Source: Halobacillus alkaliphilus
GTDB taxonomy: Bacteria > Bacillota > Bacilli > Bacillales > Halobacillaceae
Direction: 5' to 3'
Length of the DNA stretch: 64,000 nt
NCBI RefSeq assembly: GCF_900113125.1
Contig: NZ_FOOG01000005.1
Location: 62,001-126,000 of the forward strand
The notes beneath the pieces were generated by a model that had not been told where the DNA came from, ran no database searches, and saw only the letters and a program-made list of their open reading frames with translations. Shown here piece by piece: positions 53,479-63,900 of the stretch. The translations under genes were made by a program, and so were the position numbers. Position 1 is the stretch's first letter; each line of letters begins with the position of its first letter.

Positions 53479-53626
53479 TTCCTTATAAAGCGATAAAATA
53501 ACTTTTTCTAAGATAGTTAAACAGATAGAGAAAAGAGAATTAACTTTTGTTTGGTAGTAATTATCTACATACCTCTCATGTTAGAAATATTTAACTTTAT
53601 GTTATAAATATATAACACGTTCAATA

Positions 53627-53656
53627 AAACCCTGCGGAAGCTCGTTCCGCAGGGTT
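53627..53656 (-). terminator. Terminator of the SNF2 helicase gene
   Basis: AAAACCCTGCGGAA and TTCCGCAGGGTTTT form a strong stem directly after the minus-strand stop. Confidence 0.85.
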
Positions 53657-53659
53657 TTA

Positions 53660-56600
53660 TTACTTAAATAGTTCTTGAATTTCCTCTTCACTCAGTGAAG
53701 TGAGCATAGACTCTCCTGGCTGAATGATTTGGTCTACAAGATCTCGTTTCTTTTGCTGCAGTTGGTAAATGCGTTCTTCGATAGTACCTTCTGAAATCAT
53801 ACGGATTACTTGTACAACTCTTTCCTGCCCAATTCGATGAGCACGGCCTGCGGCTTGTTCTTCAATCGCCGGGTTCCACCATAAATCGTACAAAATTACA
53901 GTATCAGCACCAGTCAGGTTCAAGCCTGTGCCACCGGCTTTCAGGGAGATAAAGAATGCATCTTTTTCTCCCTGATTGAACTGATCCACCATGTCCATCC
54001 GTTTGTCTGCTTTCGTACTTCCGTCTAAATAGAAGCCGTCAATACCCTCGTTTGATAGCTCTTTATGCAATAACGTCAGCATACTGGAAAACTGCGAAAA
54101 GATGAGCAAACGGTGTCCGCTCTCTTTCATTTCGTGAGCCAGCTCTTTCAGTTGATCCAACTTACCAGAACCTCCGTCGTAATTCTCAAGGAAAAGAGAA
54201 GGATGACAGCAAATTTGTCTCAAGCGTGTAAGGCCGGCTAGAATTTCAATTTTTCCGCGCTGAATTCCTTTTGTAGCAATGGTTTCCTGGATATCATTTT
54301 GAATACGTTCCAAGTAGGCCAGGTAAACCTCTTTTTGTTCCCGGGTAAGTTCTGAATACTGTACCGTGTCAATTTTATCCGGCAGTTCATCCAGCACTTC
54401 GGTTTTCATACGCCGGAGTATAAAAGGACGGGTCATGCGGGCAATTTTTTCTGGCTTCATCTGCATGAATTTCTTCTTACTTGTGTAAAAACCAGGCATA
54501 ATGGTTCTGAAAATCGACCAAAGCTCCTGAAGTGAATTTTCAATAGGTGTACCACTTAAAGCAAAGCGATGCTTGGAGCGGATTGTTCGAACCGCTGAAG
54601 CAGTCTTTGTTGTATCATTCTTTATAGCCTGTGATTCGTCCAGAATCATCGCGTGAAATTGAGCCGTTTCATAAAATTTTGCATCTTGACGAAGCAGAGG
54701 GTAGGAGGTAATCCACACGTTTGCTGATCCCTCTGTAATCATCTGCTGACGGGCGATAGGATCTCCGGAGATAATTTGGACGGTCAAATCTGGTGCAAAT
54801 TTTTCGAGTTCCTTTTTCCAATTATAGACGAGTGAAGCTGGTGTAATAATTAAGACTGGTGCATTCAAGGCGCCCTCTTCTTTTTCATGAAGAAGAAAAG
54901 TAATGGCTTGAATGGTTTTACCCAGCCCCATATCATCTGCAAGAATCCCGCCTAATCCATAGGTACTAAGTGTTTTCATCCAACGGAATCCTGTCATCTG
55001 ATAAGGACGTAGATCTGCTTGTAATCCTGCAGGTTTATTTAAATTAAATGTTTCTGGAGATTGGAGACGCTCCACCAGTTTAGTAAACTTCTCATCCCGC
55101 TCTGATTCTTCAGGCTGCAATACCTCATCTACTTGCAGTGTACGGGCCTGGGAAACATGCAGCTCACTGCTATCAATATCCTTAGCTGAGATATCGAGTT
55201 CATCAGCCAGTCTCTGAAAACGCTCAAAGGATTCGGATGTCAAGGAAAGTAAGCTTCCATCAGAGAGGCGATAATACTTTTTACGCTCGATCGCAGCTTT
55301 CATTGCAGCACTTACGTCTTCTGAACTTATCCCATCAATGCCGAAACTGATATCCAGCCAGCTGCCATCGCTTTCCATCTGAACGGATGGTTTAAGCTCA
55401 TGGTCCTGTTCGGCAAGCAGGGAATGGACAGAAGAAGATAAATAAACTTCAGAATGCTCTTTCAATCTTTGTAAATAGTCGGAAAAGAAAGTGTCAAGTG
55501 CTTCTTCTTCTTCAATATAAACGATTTCTCCATCAAATTTAAATTCGGCAGATTCAATAATCTGTATAATGGCTTGTTCTATTGTACTGTTACGCTGAAC
55601 GATGGTCTGATTGGGAGCAGAGTTCTGTTTGAAAGGATCAATAATCAGATCTCCGTAGCGAAAGCGGACATTAATCGTTAGTGTCCACTGGAAGAAATCC
55701 AAATAAACTTCTGCTTGAAGCGGATGCTGACTGATTTTTTTCTGTGCTGTCTGATCCAGCTGTACTTCGGCGATGGTTTCAAGCTCCGGAAGTACATAAG
55801 AAACAATGCCTTCCATATCAGAGTGACTCACGGTATGGTTTCCGTTGGAATTATAAGGAAGCAGAGTGTATAGCGTTCCCAGTACTTCCTCTTTTTGCGG
55901 ATCGAGCGCATAGAACGTGCCTTCCTTGTATAAAAGGTGATAGTCAGCTAAGTAATCATAGTTTTTCAAATGGTTCATATGCATATGAAAGTGGCCGCGT
56001 TCTTCGGAAATATAGAAAGAGAGCTCAGGGAATTCTGTTTTATAGTGCAGGGGACCAGCCAGCTCACCTTTAACAGACACTTGAGCTTGTTGCTCCTCCA
56101 GCCTGGGCAGTAGGTGTTGAGCTAATACCGGGGAAACACGCAGCGTTTTTTTATCGCTATGTGTCCATTGCTGCTCGTAAAAGCGTTCTTGCTCATAGGC
56201 TTGCTGTAATAATGACAGGATCTCTTTATCTTTTTCTTTGAAAACATGGTCGGCTGGGTCGAATGTGAACTTTTTGGATATCCTGTAAGGCTGATCTTTT
56301 TGGATATGTTCAAGCAGTTCACGAATGTCTTTAATGACATATGGATAGCCTTCACCAAACTTTAATTCAACACTTAAATTCTTAGTCCCAAGCATAGATT
56401 GAAGATGAAGAAAGTATTGAATTTGAATGGGTTTCTTCAAGTCTTCTGCCTGACGATTTTCCTTGCGTTGGCGGAAAGTTTCAAATAAGCGCATGGCAAA
56501 CAGTCGATCATGGTTTGTTTCTTTCTTCGCCTGGCGTCCTTTTACGGCGAGCTTGGGCCCAAGTTCCTCCAGGGCGCGTTCACGGATAGCTATTAAGACG

Positions 56601-56857
56601 GCAGCGATATGTTTACAGGTATAGTAATTATTGTAAGCTTCACATTCGCAGGTGGCTTCAACATCATCCTCTTCAAAAAAGAAAATACGCACCTCGTAAT
56701 CGTGCGTTCCTGCAACGACAGCCCGCCAAGAGCGAATAGCTCCGTTATAAGAAAGTCCATAGACTTTCTTTGATTCATAGTATTGTTTACCACGTTTGTA
56801 AAAAGTGTGGCCGGTTATTTTCTTGATATCACTTGGTTGTAATAAGTACGATTGCAT
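53660..56857 (-). CDS. SWIM zinc-finger SNF2-family helicase
   Basis: A 1065-residue Swi2/Snf2-like ATPase. The N-terminal SWIM zinc finger is CECEAYNNYYTCKH (~residues 73-86). A long middle region precedes the SNF2 helicase core (~610-1060) with ILADDMGLGKTIQAI (motif I), ILDESQAIKN (motif II), ALSGTPIEN (motif III) and GRAHRIGQERVVQV (motif VI). ATG 56857 is preferred because AAGGA lies 8 bases upstream; the frame extends upstream without a conserved start. Bacterial homologues (HepA/RapA-like or DUF-SWIM types) may recycle RNA polymerase or act on DNA; the role here is unknown. Confidence 0.88.
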   Translation of the reverse strand: MQSYLLQPSDIKKITGHTFYKRGKQYYESKKVYGLSYNGAIRSWRAVVAGTHDYEVRIFFFEEDDVEATCECEAYNNYYTCKHIAAVLIAIRERALEELGPKLAVKGRQAKKETNHDRLFAMRLFETFRQRKENRQAEDLKKPIQIQYFLHLQSMLGTKNLSVELKFGEGYPYVIKDIRELLEHIQKDQPYRISKKFTFDPADHVFKEKDKEILSLLQQAYEQERFYEQQWTHSDKKTLRVSPVLAQHLLPRLEEQQAQVSVKGELAGPLHYKTEFPELSFYISEERGHFHMHMNHLKNYDYLADYHLLYKEGTFYALDPQKEEVLGTLYTLLPYNSNGNHTVSHSDMEGIVSYVLPELETIAEVQLDQTAQKKISQHPLQAEVYLDFFQWTLTINVRFRYGDLIIDPFKQNSAPNQTIVQRNSTIEQAIIQIIESAEFKFDGEIVYIEEEEALDTFFSDYLQRLKEHSEVYLSSSVHSLLAEQDHELKPSVQMESDGSWLDISFGIDGISSEDVSAAMKAAIERKKYYRLSDGSLLSLTSESFERFQRLADELDISAKDIDSSELHVSQARTLQVDEVLQPEESERDEKFTKLVERLQSPETFNLNKPAGLQADLRPYQMTGFRWMKTLSTYGLGGILADDMGLGKTIQAITFLLHEKEEGALNAPVLIITPASLVYNWKKELEKFAPDLTVQIISGDPIARQQMITEGSANVWITSYPLLRQDAKFYETAQFHAMILDESQAIKNDTTKTASAVRTIRSKHRFALSGTPIENSLQELWSIFRTIMPGFYTSKKKFMQMKPEKIARMTRPFILRRMKTEVLDELPDKIDTVQYSELTREQKEVYLAYLERIQNDIQETIATKGIQRGKIEILAGLTRLRQICCHPSLFLENYDGGSGKLDQLKELAHEMKESGHRLLIFSQFSSMLTLLHKELSNEGIDGFYLDGSTKADKRMDMVDQFNQGEKDAFFISLKAGGTGLNLTGADTVILYDLWWNPAIEEQAAGRAHRIGQERVVQVIRMISEGTIEERIYQLQQKKRDLVDQIIQPGESMLTSLSEEEIQELFK

Positions 56858-56930
56858 AAATGGCATCCTTACTATCAGTATTTCCTCTATTATAACAGGT
56901 TTGACCAGATGATAATTGACTATATCTGTC

Positions 56931-56982
56931 ACCTCAGGTCCCCCATAAATTCCCACCTCAGGTCATCCATATACTGGAATCC
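56931..56982. repeat. Dispersed CCTCAGGTCATCCA element, copy C
   Basis: Segment 56953-56982 matches the minus strand of 7951-7980 at 26 of 30 positions. A second, shorter ACCTCAGGTC copy begins at 56931. AAATTCCCACC and the later GGTGGGGATTT (to 56995) form an imperfect hairpin across it. It lies between the divergent helicase and prfC genes; the rest of that 345-base gap shows nothing clear. Confidence 0.5.
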
Positions 56983-57202
56983 TTAAGGTGGGGATTTATG
57001 CAAGCGAAAATAGGGGATATCATTGATTCTTGATTGATTTTAATGCATGGTTGTGCTAACTTTCAAAGTATGAGTTTTATAAATTCGAGATTACTGCTCA
57101 ATCGAGTGAGCGGTTTTTTTATGGAGTGAATCGGCCAATGTGATACGTATATCCTACCTTACGTAAGTCACCCGAATGAATAATAATATGGAGGATATGA
57201 CG

Positions 57203-58786
57203 ATGAATATTCAAGACGAAATGAAAAAACGCCGTACGTTTGCTATTATATCCCACCCGGATGCTGGGAAAACGACCATGACTGAGAAAATGCTGTTATT
57301 CGGTAATCTTATTCGTTCAGCTGGTACAGTGAAAGGTAAAAAGTCAGGAAAATTCGCTACCTCTGACTGGATGGAAATTGAGAAGCAGCGAGGAATTTCC
57401 GTTACTTCCAGTGTAATGAATTTTCCTTACAAAGGCTACCAGGTTAATATACTTGATACGCCCGGGCACGAAGATTTCAGTGAAGATACGTACCGTACTC
57501 TGACCGCTGTTGACAGTGTGGTTATGGTGATCGACGGAACCAAAGGAATTGAAGCCCAAACATTGAAATTATTTAAAGTATGTAAAATGCGTGGCATTCC
57601 GATCTTCACGTTTATTAATAAAATGGACCGTGAAGGTCGTGAGCCGTTTGAATTAATGGAAGAAATCGAAGAAACATTGAATATCGAGACTTATCCAATG
57701 ACCTGGCCGGCGGGCATGGGTAAACGATTCCTTGGTGTTTTCGACCGTAATAATGAGCAATTCGTTCATTATACTGGTAACGAAGAAGAAGCTTATATTC
57801 CTTATGAGCAGCTGGACCAACATCCAGAGCTTTCTGAAAATGCTACCTTCCAGGAAGCTGAAGAAGAAATGCTGCTTGTGGATGAAGCAGGAGATGGCTT
57901 TGACATGGATAAAGTTATGAAAGGGGACCAAACTCCTGTGTTCTTCGGAAGCGCCCTAGCGCCGTTCGGTGTGGAAACATTTTTTAATTCTTTCATTGAG
58001 ATGGCTCCGGAACCTGCGCCAAGGAAGTCAACGGAAGGAATTGTTTCACCGGACCACGAAGAATTTTCTGGATTTATTTTCAAAATCCAAGCGAATATGA
58101 ATCCACAGCACAGAGACCGGATAGCCTTCGTAAGGGTTTGCTCAGGTAAATTCGAACGTGGTATGAACGTAACCTTATCGCGTACAGGGAAGTCTTTTAA
58201 GCTGGCACAATCCCAGCAATTTGTCGCTTCTTCACGTGGCACAGTGGAAGAAGGCTATGCCGGGGATATTATCGGAATCTATGATCCGAATGTTTACCGG
58301 ATAGGGGATACCATCGTTACCGGTAAATCGAACTTTGAATACGATGAATTACCTCAGTTCCCGCCTGAACTGTTCAAGAAAGTAACGGCTAAGAACGTAA
58401 TGAAGTCCAAACAATTCAGAAAAGGATTGGAACAGCTGGTGCAAGAAGGAGCCATTCAATTGTTTAAGCGGTATCGATTTGAAGACTATATCATTGGAGC
58501 AGTCGGCGAGCTTCAGTATGAAGTCTTCGAGTACCGTATGAAGAATGAGTACAACGTAGAAATAGAGCTGACTTCGGTCGGAGAGCGTATCCCCCGCTGG
58601 CTTCGAGAAGACCAGGTTGATGAATCTCTATTTGATGAGCGGAACATGCTGGTCGAAGACCGGGAAGGCAATCCGTTAGTCCTTTTCAAAAATGATTTCT
58701 CACTCCGCTGGTTTGAAGATAAACATCCTGATATAGAATTGACCGATCTCTTTGAAGTGAACCAATACAATCAAACATTCGAATAA
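57203..58786 (+). CDS. prfC: Peptide chain release factor 3
   Basis: A 527-residue translational GTPase that removes RF1/RF2 from the ribosome. G1 is SHPDAGKTT, then the G2 region [12 protein letters not shown]3 DTPGHEDF and G4 NKMD, with the RF3-specific C-terminal domain ([19 protein letters not shown]). ATG 57203 has GGAGG 8 bases upstream; ATG 57197 is too close. RF3 is patchy in Bacillota and absent from B. subtilis. Confidence 0.95.
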   Translation: MNIQDEMKKRRTFAIISHPDAGKTTMTEKMLLFGNLIRSAGTVKGKKSGKFATSDWMEIEKQRGISVTSSVMNFPYKGYQVNILDTPGHEDFSEDTYRTLTAVDSVVMVIDGTKGIEAQTLKLFKVCKMRGIPIFTFINKMDREGREPFELMEEIEETLNIETYPMTWPAGMGKRFLGVFDRNNEQFVHYTGNEEEAYIPYEQLDQHPELSENATFQEAEEEMLLVDEAGDGFDMDKVMKGDQTPVFFGSALAPFGVETFFNSFIEMAPEPAPRKSTEGIVSPDHEEFSGFIFKIQANMNPQHRDRIAFVRVCSGKFERGMNVTLSRTGKSFKLAQSQQFVASSRGTVEEGYAGDIIGIYDPNVYRIGDTIVTGKSNFEYDELPQFPPELFKKVTAKNVMKSKQFRKGLEQLVQEGAIQLFKRYRFEDYIIGAVGELQYEVFEYRMKNEYNVEIELTSVGERIPRWLREDQVDESLFDERNMLVEDREGNPLVLFKNDFSLRWFEDKHPDIELTDLFEVNQYNQTFE

Positions 58787-58793
58787 AAATAGG

Positions 58794-58828
58794 AAAACCA
58801 CTACAAAAAAATTTGTAGTGGTTTTTTT
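58794..58828 (+). terminator. prfC: Terminator of prfC
   Basis: AAAACCACTACAAA and TTTGTAGTGGTTTT followed by TTT. Confidence 0.9.
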
Positions 58829-58920
58829 ACAGGAAATTATACCCATTAATTTCGAAAATCTATTATAATGAACAGTAGACCGATCGATAAAAAGCGATTG
58901 ATTTTATTAGGAGTGGAAAT

Positions 58921-60558
58921 GTGCAATCCTTTGAAAAATATCAGAAATTATTCTTAACTAATGTGTCTAAAAAAATTGAAACCTGGCAGGAACTCCCCTT
59001 TGTAGAAGAAAAAGAGATTTACAAATTTCTTCACTCCGTAAAAGGGACGGCTGCTTCTATACAGCTCCCGGAATTATCAACGGAAGCCGAAAAAGTAATG
59101 GATCACGTAAACCCAGCATCTACAACAAGCTGGCAAGAAGGTTCATGGTCGGAGTTGTTACAGCCGATTTTTCTTCAGGCTGCTTTTAAAAAGGAATTAG
59201 AACTCCCCGTGGAGGAACAGGAGCTGCTCGAATTTCAAAAAGAGGAAAAACAACCTACGATTTTAATTTTAGAAAATAATTTAGATTTCCTGCATCATTT
59301 TCGTAACAAAATGGAAAGTCATGGCTACAGTATCCTTATCGCTGCCACAGAGGAACGGGCACTGAATCTGTTTTATGACGAAACGCCGGATTTAGTCGTA
59401 ATTGATTTTTACTTAGAAAATAAAAATGGCTTAGAAATATTGGAAGAAATCAGTACACAGGCCACAAGTATTCTAACTCCTGTCATTATCATAAGCGAAG
59501 ATGGTTCTCCCGAATTAGCAAAGAAAGTATATGAAACTTCAGCTCTCGATTTTATCCTGAAGCCTATTGATTTTGAAGTCTTTACTACTCTCATTCGAAA
59601 CCGGCTCTTACACGTGAGATCTTTAAAAAAACAAATAACGACCGATAAATTGACTAAAGCCTATAACCGCGCGTATCTCCAGGATTTACTGGATCGGAAG
59701 AAACGAAACTTTCAAAGAAGTGAGGAAACATTTTGCCTCGCCATTCTTGATTTAGATGATTTTAAAAATGTAAATGACAGCTATGGACACACGGTAGGTG
59801 ATAAGGTATTAGTCCAGCTATCTGAAGTTTTACATGCTTCTACCCGTCCCGAAGACAGTGTAATTCGTTATGGAGGCGAAGAGTTTATTGTAGTTATGCC
59901 TGTCATAAGCAGAATACAGGCTAAAAGGCGACTCGAAAATATGTTAGAAGAATTTAAATCGATTGTTCATACCAATAAGAACTATGAGTTCTCTTTAAGC
60001 TTTACAGCGGGATTAACAGAAATGAACGAATCCGTTTCAAAAATGGAAGATTTGATTGTGCAGGCCGATTTGGCTTTGTACAGGGGAAAGCGTTCTGGAA
60101 AGGGAACCGTCACTATTTATGAGCCGACTCAGGATATCCCCAACGTTTTGAATGCTGAAAAACAAGTCCATATTTCTGTAGTTGACGACGATTCAATCAT
60201 TAGAGAGATTCTGTCGGACCGGCTTCAAACAATGAATTTCTTTGATCACTCTGTGGAAGTTCGAGCATATAAGGACGGTGAAAGTTTTCTAAAAGACGAT
60301 CATGAAGGCAAATATAAACACGTTGTTCTTCTGGATGGGGTGCTTCCTGGAATGGATGGGCTGGAAGTATTATCACAGATAAGGTCTTATGATCAGGACA
60401 CTGTAGTTATTATGCTCACGGGAAGACAGAAAGGTAAGGATATTATAAAAGCTTTGAATATCGGAGCGGATGATTATATGACCAAGCCTTTCAGCACAGA
60501 TGAATTAGTCGCACGAATCCGTAGGCTGATTCAACGCCATAAGGGAGGAAAAAAATGA
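58921..60558 (+). CDS. Hpt-REC-GGDEF-REC signalling protein (diguanylate cyclase)
   Basis: A 545-residue protein with an unusual architecture: Hpt-like domain (~1-95) with phosphorelay His38 in FLHSVKGTA; first receiver (~112-225), Asp162 and Lys214 present but the acidic pair replaced by Glu-Asn; GGDEF domain (~240-400) with the active site GGEEF (318-322), DLDDF and an RxxD inhibitory site Arg309-Asp312; second receiver (~416-535) with Asp422-424, Asp472 and Lys522. It should make c-di-GMP under phosphorelay and product-feedback control. GTG 58921 follows AGGAG. A TATAAT lies at 58864-58869. It overlaps the next gene by 4 bases. Confidence 0.88.
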   Translation: MQSFEKYQKLFLTNVSKKIETWQELPFVEEKEIYKFLHSVKGTAASIQLPELSTEAEKVMDHVNPASTTSWQEGSWSELLQPIFLQAAFKKELELPVEEQELLEFQKEEKQPTILILENNLDFLHHFRNKMESHGYSILIAATEERALNLFYDETPDLVVIDFYLENKNGLEILEEISTQATSILTPVIIISEDGSPELAKKVYETSALDFILKPIDFEVFTTLIRNRLLHVRSLKKQITTDKLTKAYNRAYLQDLLDRKKRNFQRSEETFCLAILDLDDFKNVNDSYGHTVGDKVLVQLSEVLHASTRPEDSVIRYGGEEFIVVMPVISRIQAKRRLENMLEEFKSIVHTNKNYEFSLSFTAGLTEMNESVSKMEDLIVQADLALYRGKRSGKGTVTIYEPTQDIPNVLNAEKQVHISVVDDDSIIREILSDRLQTMNFFDHSVEVRAYKDGESFLKDDHEGKYKHVVLLDGVLPGMDGLEVLSQIRSYDQDTVVIMLTGRQKGKDIIKALNIGADDYMTKPFSTDELVARIRRLIQRHKGGKK

Positions 60559-60917
60559 ACAAACGTATTTTAGTAGCTGATGATGAAGATGTGCTCAGAA
60601 TGCTCATCACAGATACACTTGAAGACGAAGGCTATCTCATAACAGAAGCTGAAGATGGGAGAGCAGCGTGGGAAATCCTGCAGATTGAAACGTTGGACTT
60701 AGTTATTCTGGACTATATGATGCCAGGCTTGACTGGGATTGAAGTAGCTGAAAAGATAACTGGAGATTGTAATAATCGACCACCTATTATTATGTTAACG
60801 GCCAAAACTCAGGAGTCTGACATGGAGATGTCAAAGAACGCCGGCATTCAATATTTTATGGGAAAGCCTTTCAGTCCAATTGAATTAATTCAATTAGTAG
60901 AAGAAATTCTGACATAA
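60555..60917 (+). CDS. Single-domain response regulator
   Basis: A 120-residue CheY-like receiver with acidic pair DDED near the start, phosphoacceptor Asp in VILDYMMPG, Thr in MLTAKT and Lys in GKPFSP. It has no output domain. It starts in the stop of the upstream gene (ATGA) and its stop overlaps the kinase start (TAATG), so the three proteins are made together. It probably shuttles phosphate between the hybrid kinase and the Hpt of the upstream protein. Confidence 0.9.
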   Translation: MNKRILVADDEDVLRMLITDTLEDEGYLITEAEDGRAAWEILQIETLDLVILDYMMPGLTGIEVAEKITGDCNNRPPIIMLTAKTQESDMEMSKNAGIQYFMGKPFSPIELIQLVEEILT

Positions 60918-63900
60918 TGGATTATTTTAAAAAATCGATTCGCAGAAAATTCTTCATAGTTATGCTGGTAGTAGTGACTGCCACCTGTCTAGCTACATCG
61001 GTTCTTTTTTATTTACAGTACTCTAACAAGAGCCAGCATGAGACGATAACAGCTGAACTAGTTGAGAAGCGTAACGTATTACGCAATATAAAAGAAGAGT
61101 ATCAGACCATGGTTTTTCGAACTCGTGGATACATAGTATTCAATAATAATAATGAACTGCTCCAGGCAAAACAGGCGCGTCAAAACCTTGACGGATATTT
61201 ATCTGAAGCCCAGGGAATGAATTGGTCTAATGGACGAATTGAACTGTTTTCTGATCTTAATCAGTTTTTGGAATATTACTGGGGAAGTCTAATTCCCGAA
61301 GTACAGACGGCTGTAGAAAGTGGCAGTATTGAAGAAGTTCGGCAACTCAGTCTCGCTAATACGACCGAACAAATTAATGAAATTATCCAAACACTTGAAG
61401 ATATATCGAATGAAGCTCAAGAGACGTTAACCTCAGAAAATGACAATTTCCTTGAGCGGATGGACTTGATTTCTTATTTGCTTTTTGCCTTAATGATTCT
61501 TGTAGTTTGCATCCTTTCACTTGCCTCAAGAACATTGAGCCGGGGCATAGGACGACCGCTTTCTGAACTTTCGATAGCATCTGAAGCACTAGCTGCAGGA
61601 AATAATTATGATGAGTTACCTTCGAGTAAGCGAAAAGACGAAATTGGTACATTGACACGCTCCTTTCAATATATGGCCAAGGAAATTGGAGAAAGGGAAG
61701 ACAATCTTTTTGCACAAAATCAAGAACTGATGGCTCAACAGGAAATGCTTGAATCTTATGTAAATGATTTACGAAACAAGGACTTGGCTTTAAATGAGTC
61801 ATCCATTGTCGCTATATTGGACGAAGATGGATGGATTCAAACTTGTAACGGTAAATTAGCAGAAGCATCGGATTATACAGAAAGTGAGTTGGAGGGGCGC
61901 CATTTCTTAAGCTTAACGGAGGAGGCCTACGATCATACCGATATAAAGCTGGCCTTCCCGGGAGTAGAACATGGAAAGGTGTGGAAAGGAGAGGTTAGGT
62001 GTAACCGTAAAGGTGGAGAGTTTTTTTATACAAACACCACTGTAGTTCCTTACATAAATGAAGATGGCAAAGTCGAACAATTTATTGTCATTCAGAAAGA
62101 TATTACTGATATTAAACAGGCCCAGCAACGGTTAAAAGATTCTTTAAAAGAGACGGAGAAAGCAAGAAGTACAGTGGAGAAATTGAATTCTATGAACCAG
62201 ACGCTTTCAACCACTATGGACAAGCAGTCTTTGCTGGATCAGGTCATTTATCAGCTCTCTATTTTATTTCCTTTCGACCATGGAATCTTTATGCTGCTTG
62301 ATTCTGGCGGATACGCGAAAATCGGTTTAAGAGAGGAAGATTTGAAGGGAGATATTTTAAACTCTTTCGCACATAAGCGTTTACGCGCTCAACGTACACC
62401 TTATATCAGGGAACGCAAAATGACAATCTATGAAGAGGGCTATTTTAATGCATCTAGTAAAAGTTATGATCTTTATGTACCTGTATTTAATTCCAGAAAT
62501 AAACTGGAGGCGGTCTTTGTAGCTACAAGAATGGGAGGTTCCTATGAAAAAGAAGAGATTAATGGAATTACTTCCATATTGCAACGAGTTTCGTTAAATA
62601 TTGAAAGAATTGATTCTTATGAACAATCAGAAATTAACCGTCAATTGAATCAGGATATCATTGATAATATAAATGAAGGAATCCTGTTTGTAGATGAAGA
62701 AGGAAAGCTTGTTCAATACAATCAAAACTGGCTGACATTCCTCGGACTTCCATACATGCAGCAAGAGAACTGGTTAAAGGTTGAGTTTGAAGATTGGCTG
62801 CATCAAATCTCTTCCTACATTACAAACGCCGAAAGCTTCACAGACTTTTGCAAAGGAATGGTTTTCACTGACTATCACCCAAAGAGCAGTGTGAGAATAG
62901 AGGTAGGTTCTGAAGAGGAGTTCCGCACAATTGAGGTCTATGCTGAACCTATTTGTCACCAGAATGAAAAAGAAGGAATTTTATTTGTATTCCGTGATAT
63001 TACTTCGGAAATTGAAGTCAACCAAATGAAAACAAACCTGGTTAGTACCGTGAGTCATGAATTACGAACTCCATTGGCGAGTGTCCTTGGATATACGGAA
63101 TTAATGATTCACCGTGACCTGCCGGAAAACCGGAGAAAGAAATATTTAAATACCATTCACGGGGAAGCAAAGCGACTGACAAACCTTATTAACGATTTTC
63201 TTGATCTGCAGCGGATGGAGTCTGGAAAGTCTTCTTTCAAGAAAGAAGTTGTAGAATTGGGGAGCCTGGTAGAAGAAGTGGTAGAAAACTTTCGTATCAC
63301 TCATACAGACCACCTGTTGATACTCACAGATCAGACATTAACTTCAAAGATCCACGCAGATCGTGAGAAGATTATACAGTTGATGAATAACATCATAGGG
63401 AATGCCATTAAGTTTTCCCCGGATGGAGGAGAAGTGGTAGTAGCTATAAATAACGATCAGTCCAACGTTTATGTACATGTGGCAGATGAAGGGCTGGGCA
63501 TTCCGGAACATGAAATTTCGAAGCTCTTTACTAAGTTCCATAGAGTGGATAACTCTAGTCAACGTAAAATCGGCGGTACGGGTCTTGGTCTTGCCATCAG
63601 TAAAGAAATAGCAGAAATTCATAATGGACGTATATCTGTACTCTCAGAACAGGGAGCAGGCAGCGTATTTTCCCTTACCTTTCCTTTACAAGAACCGTTG
63701 AAAAATGAAGAAGGTCCGGTTGAAAAAGTTCCGCACGTAATCCTTATCGAAGACGATATTAATTTATCTCAGCTTATAAAGGATGAATTAGGTGACGCAG
63801 GTATTAAAGTTTCTCATTACAATGAAGGCCGAACAGCTCTTAATGAATTGGAAAAAATGGAACCTGACGTGTTTATCGTTGATTTAACATTAGCTGATCA

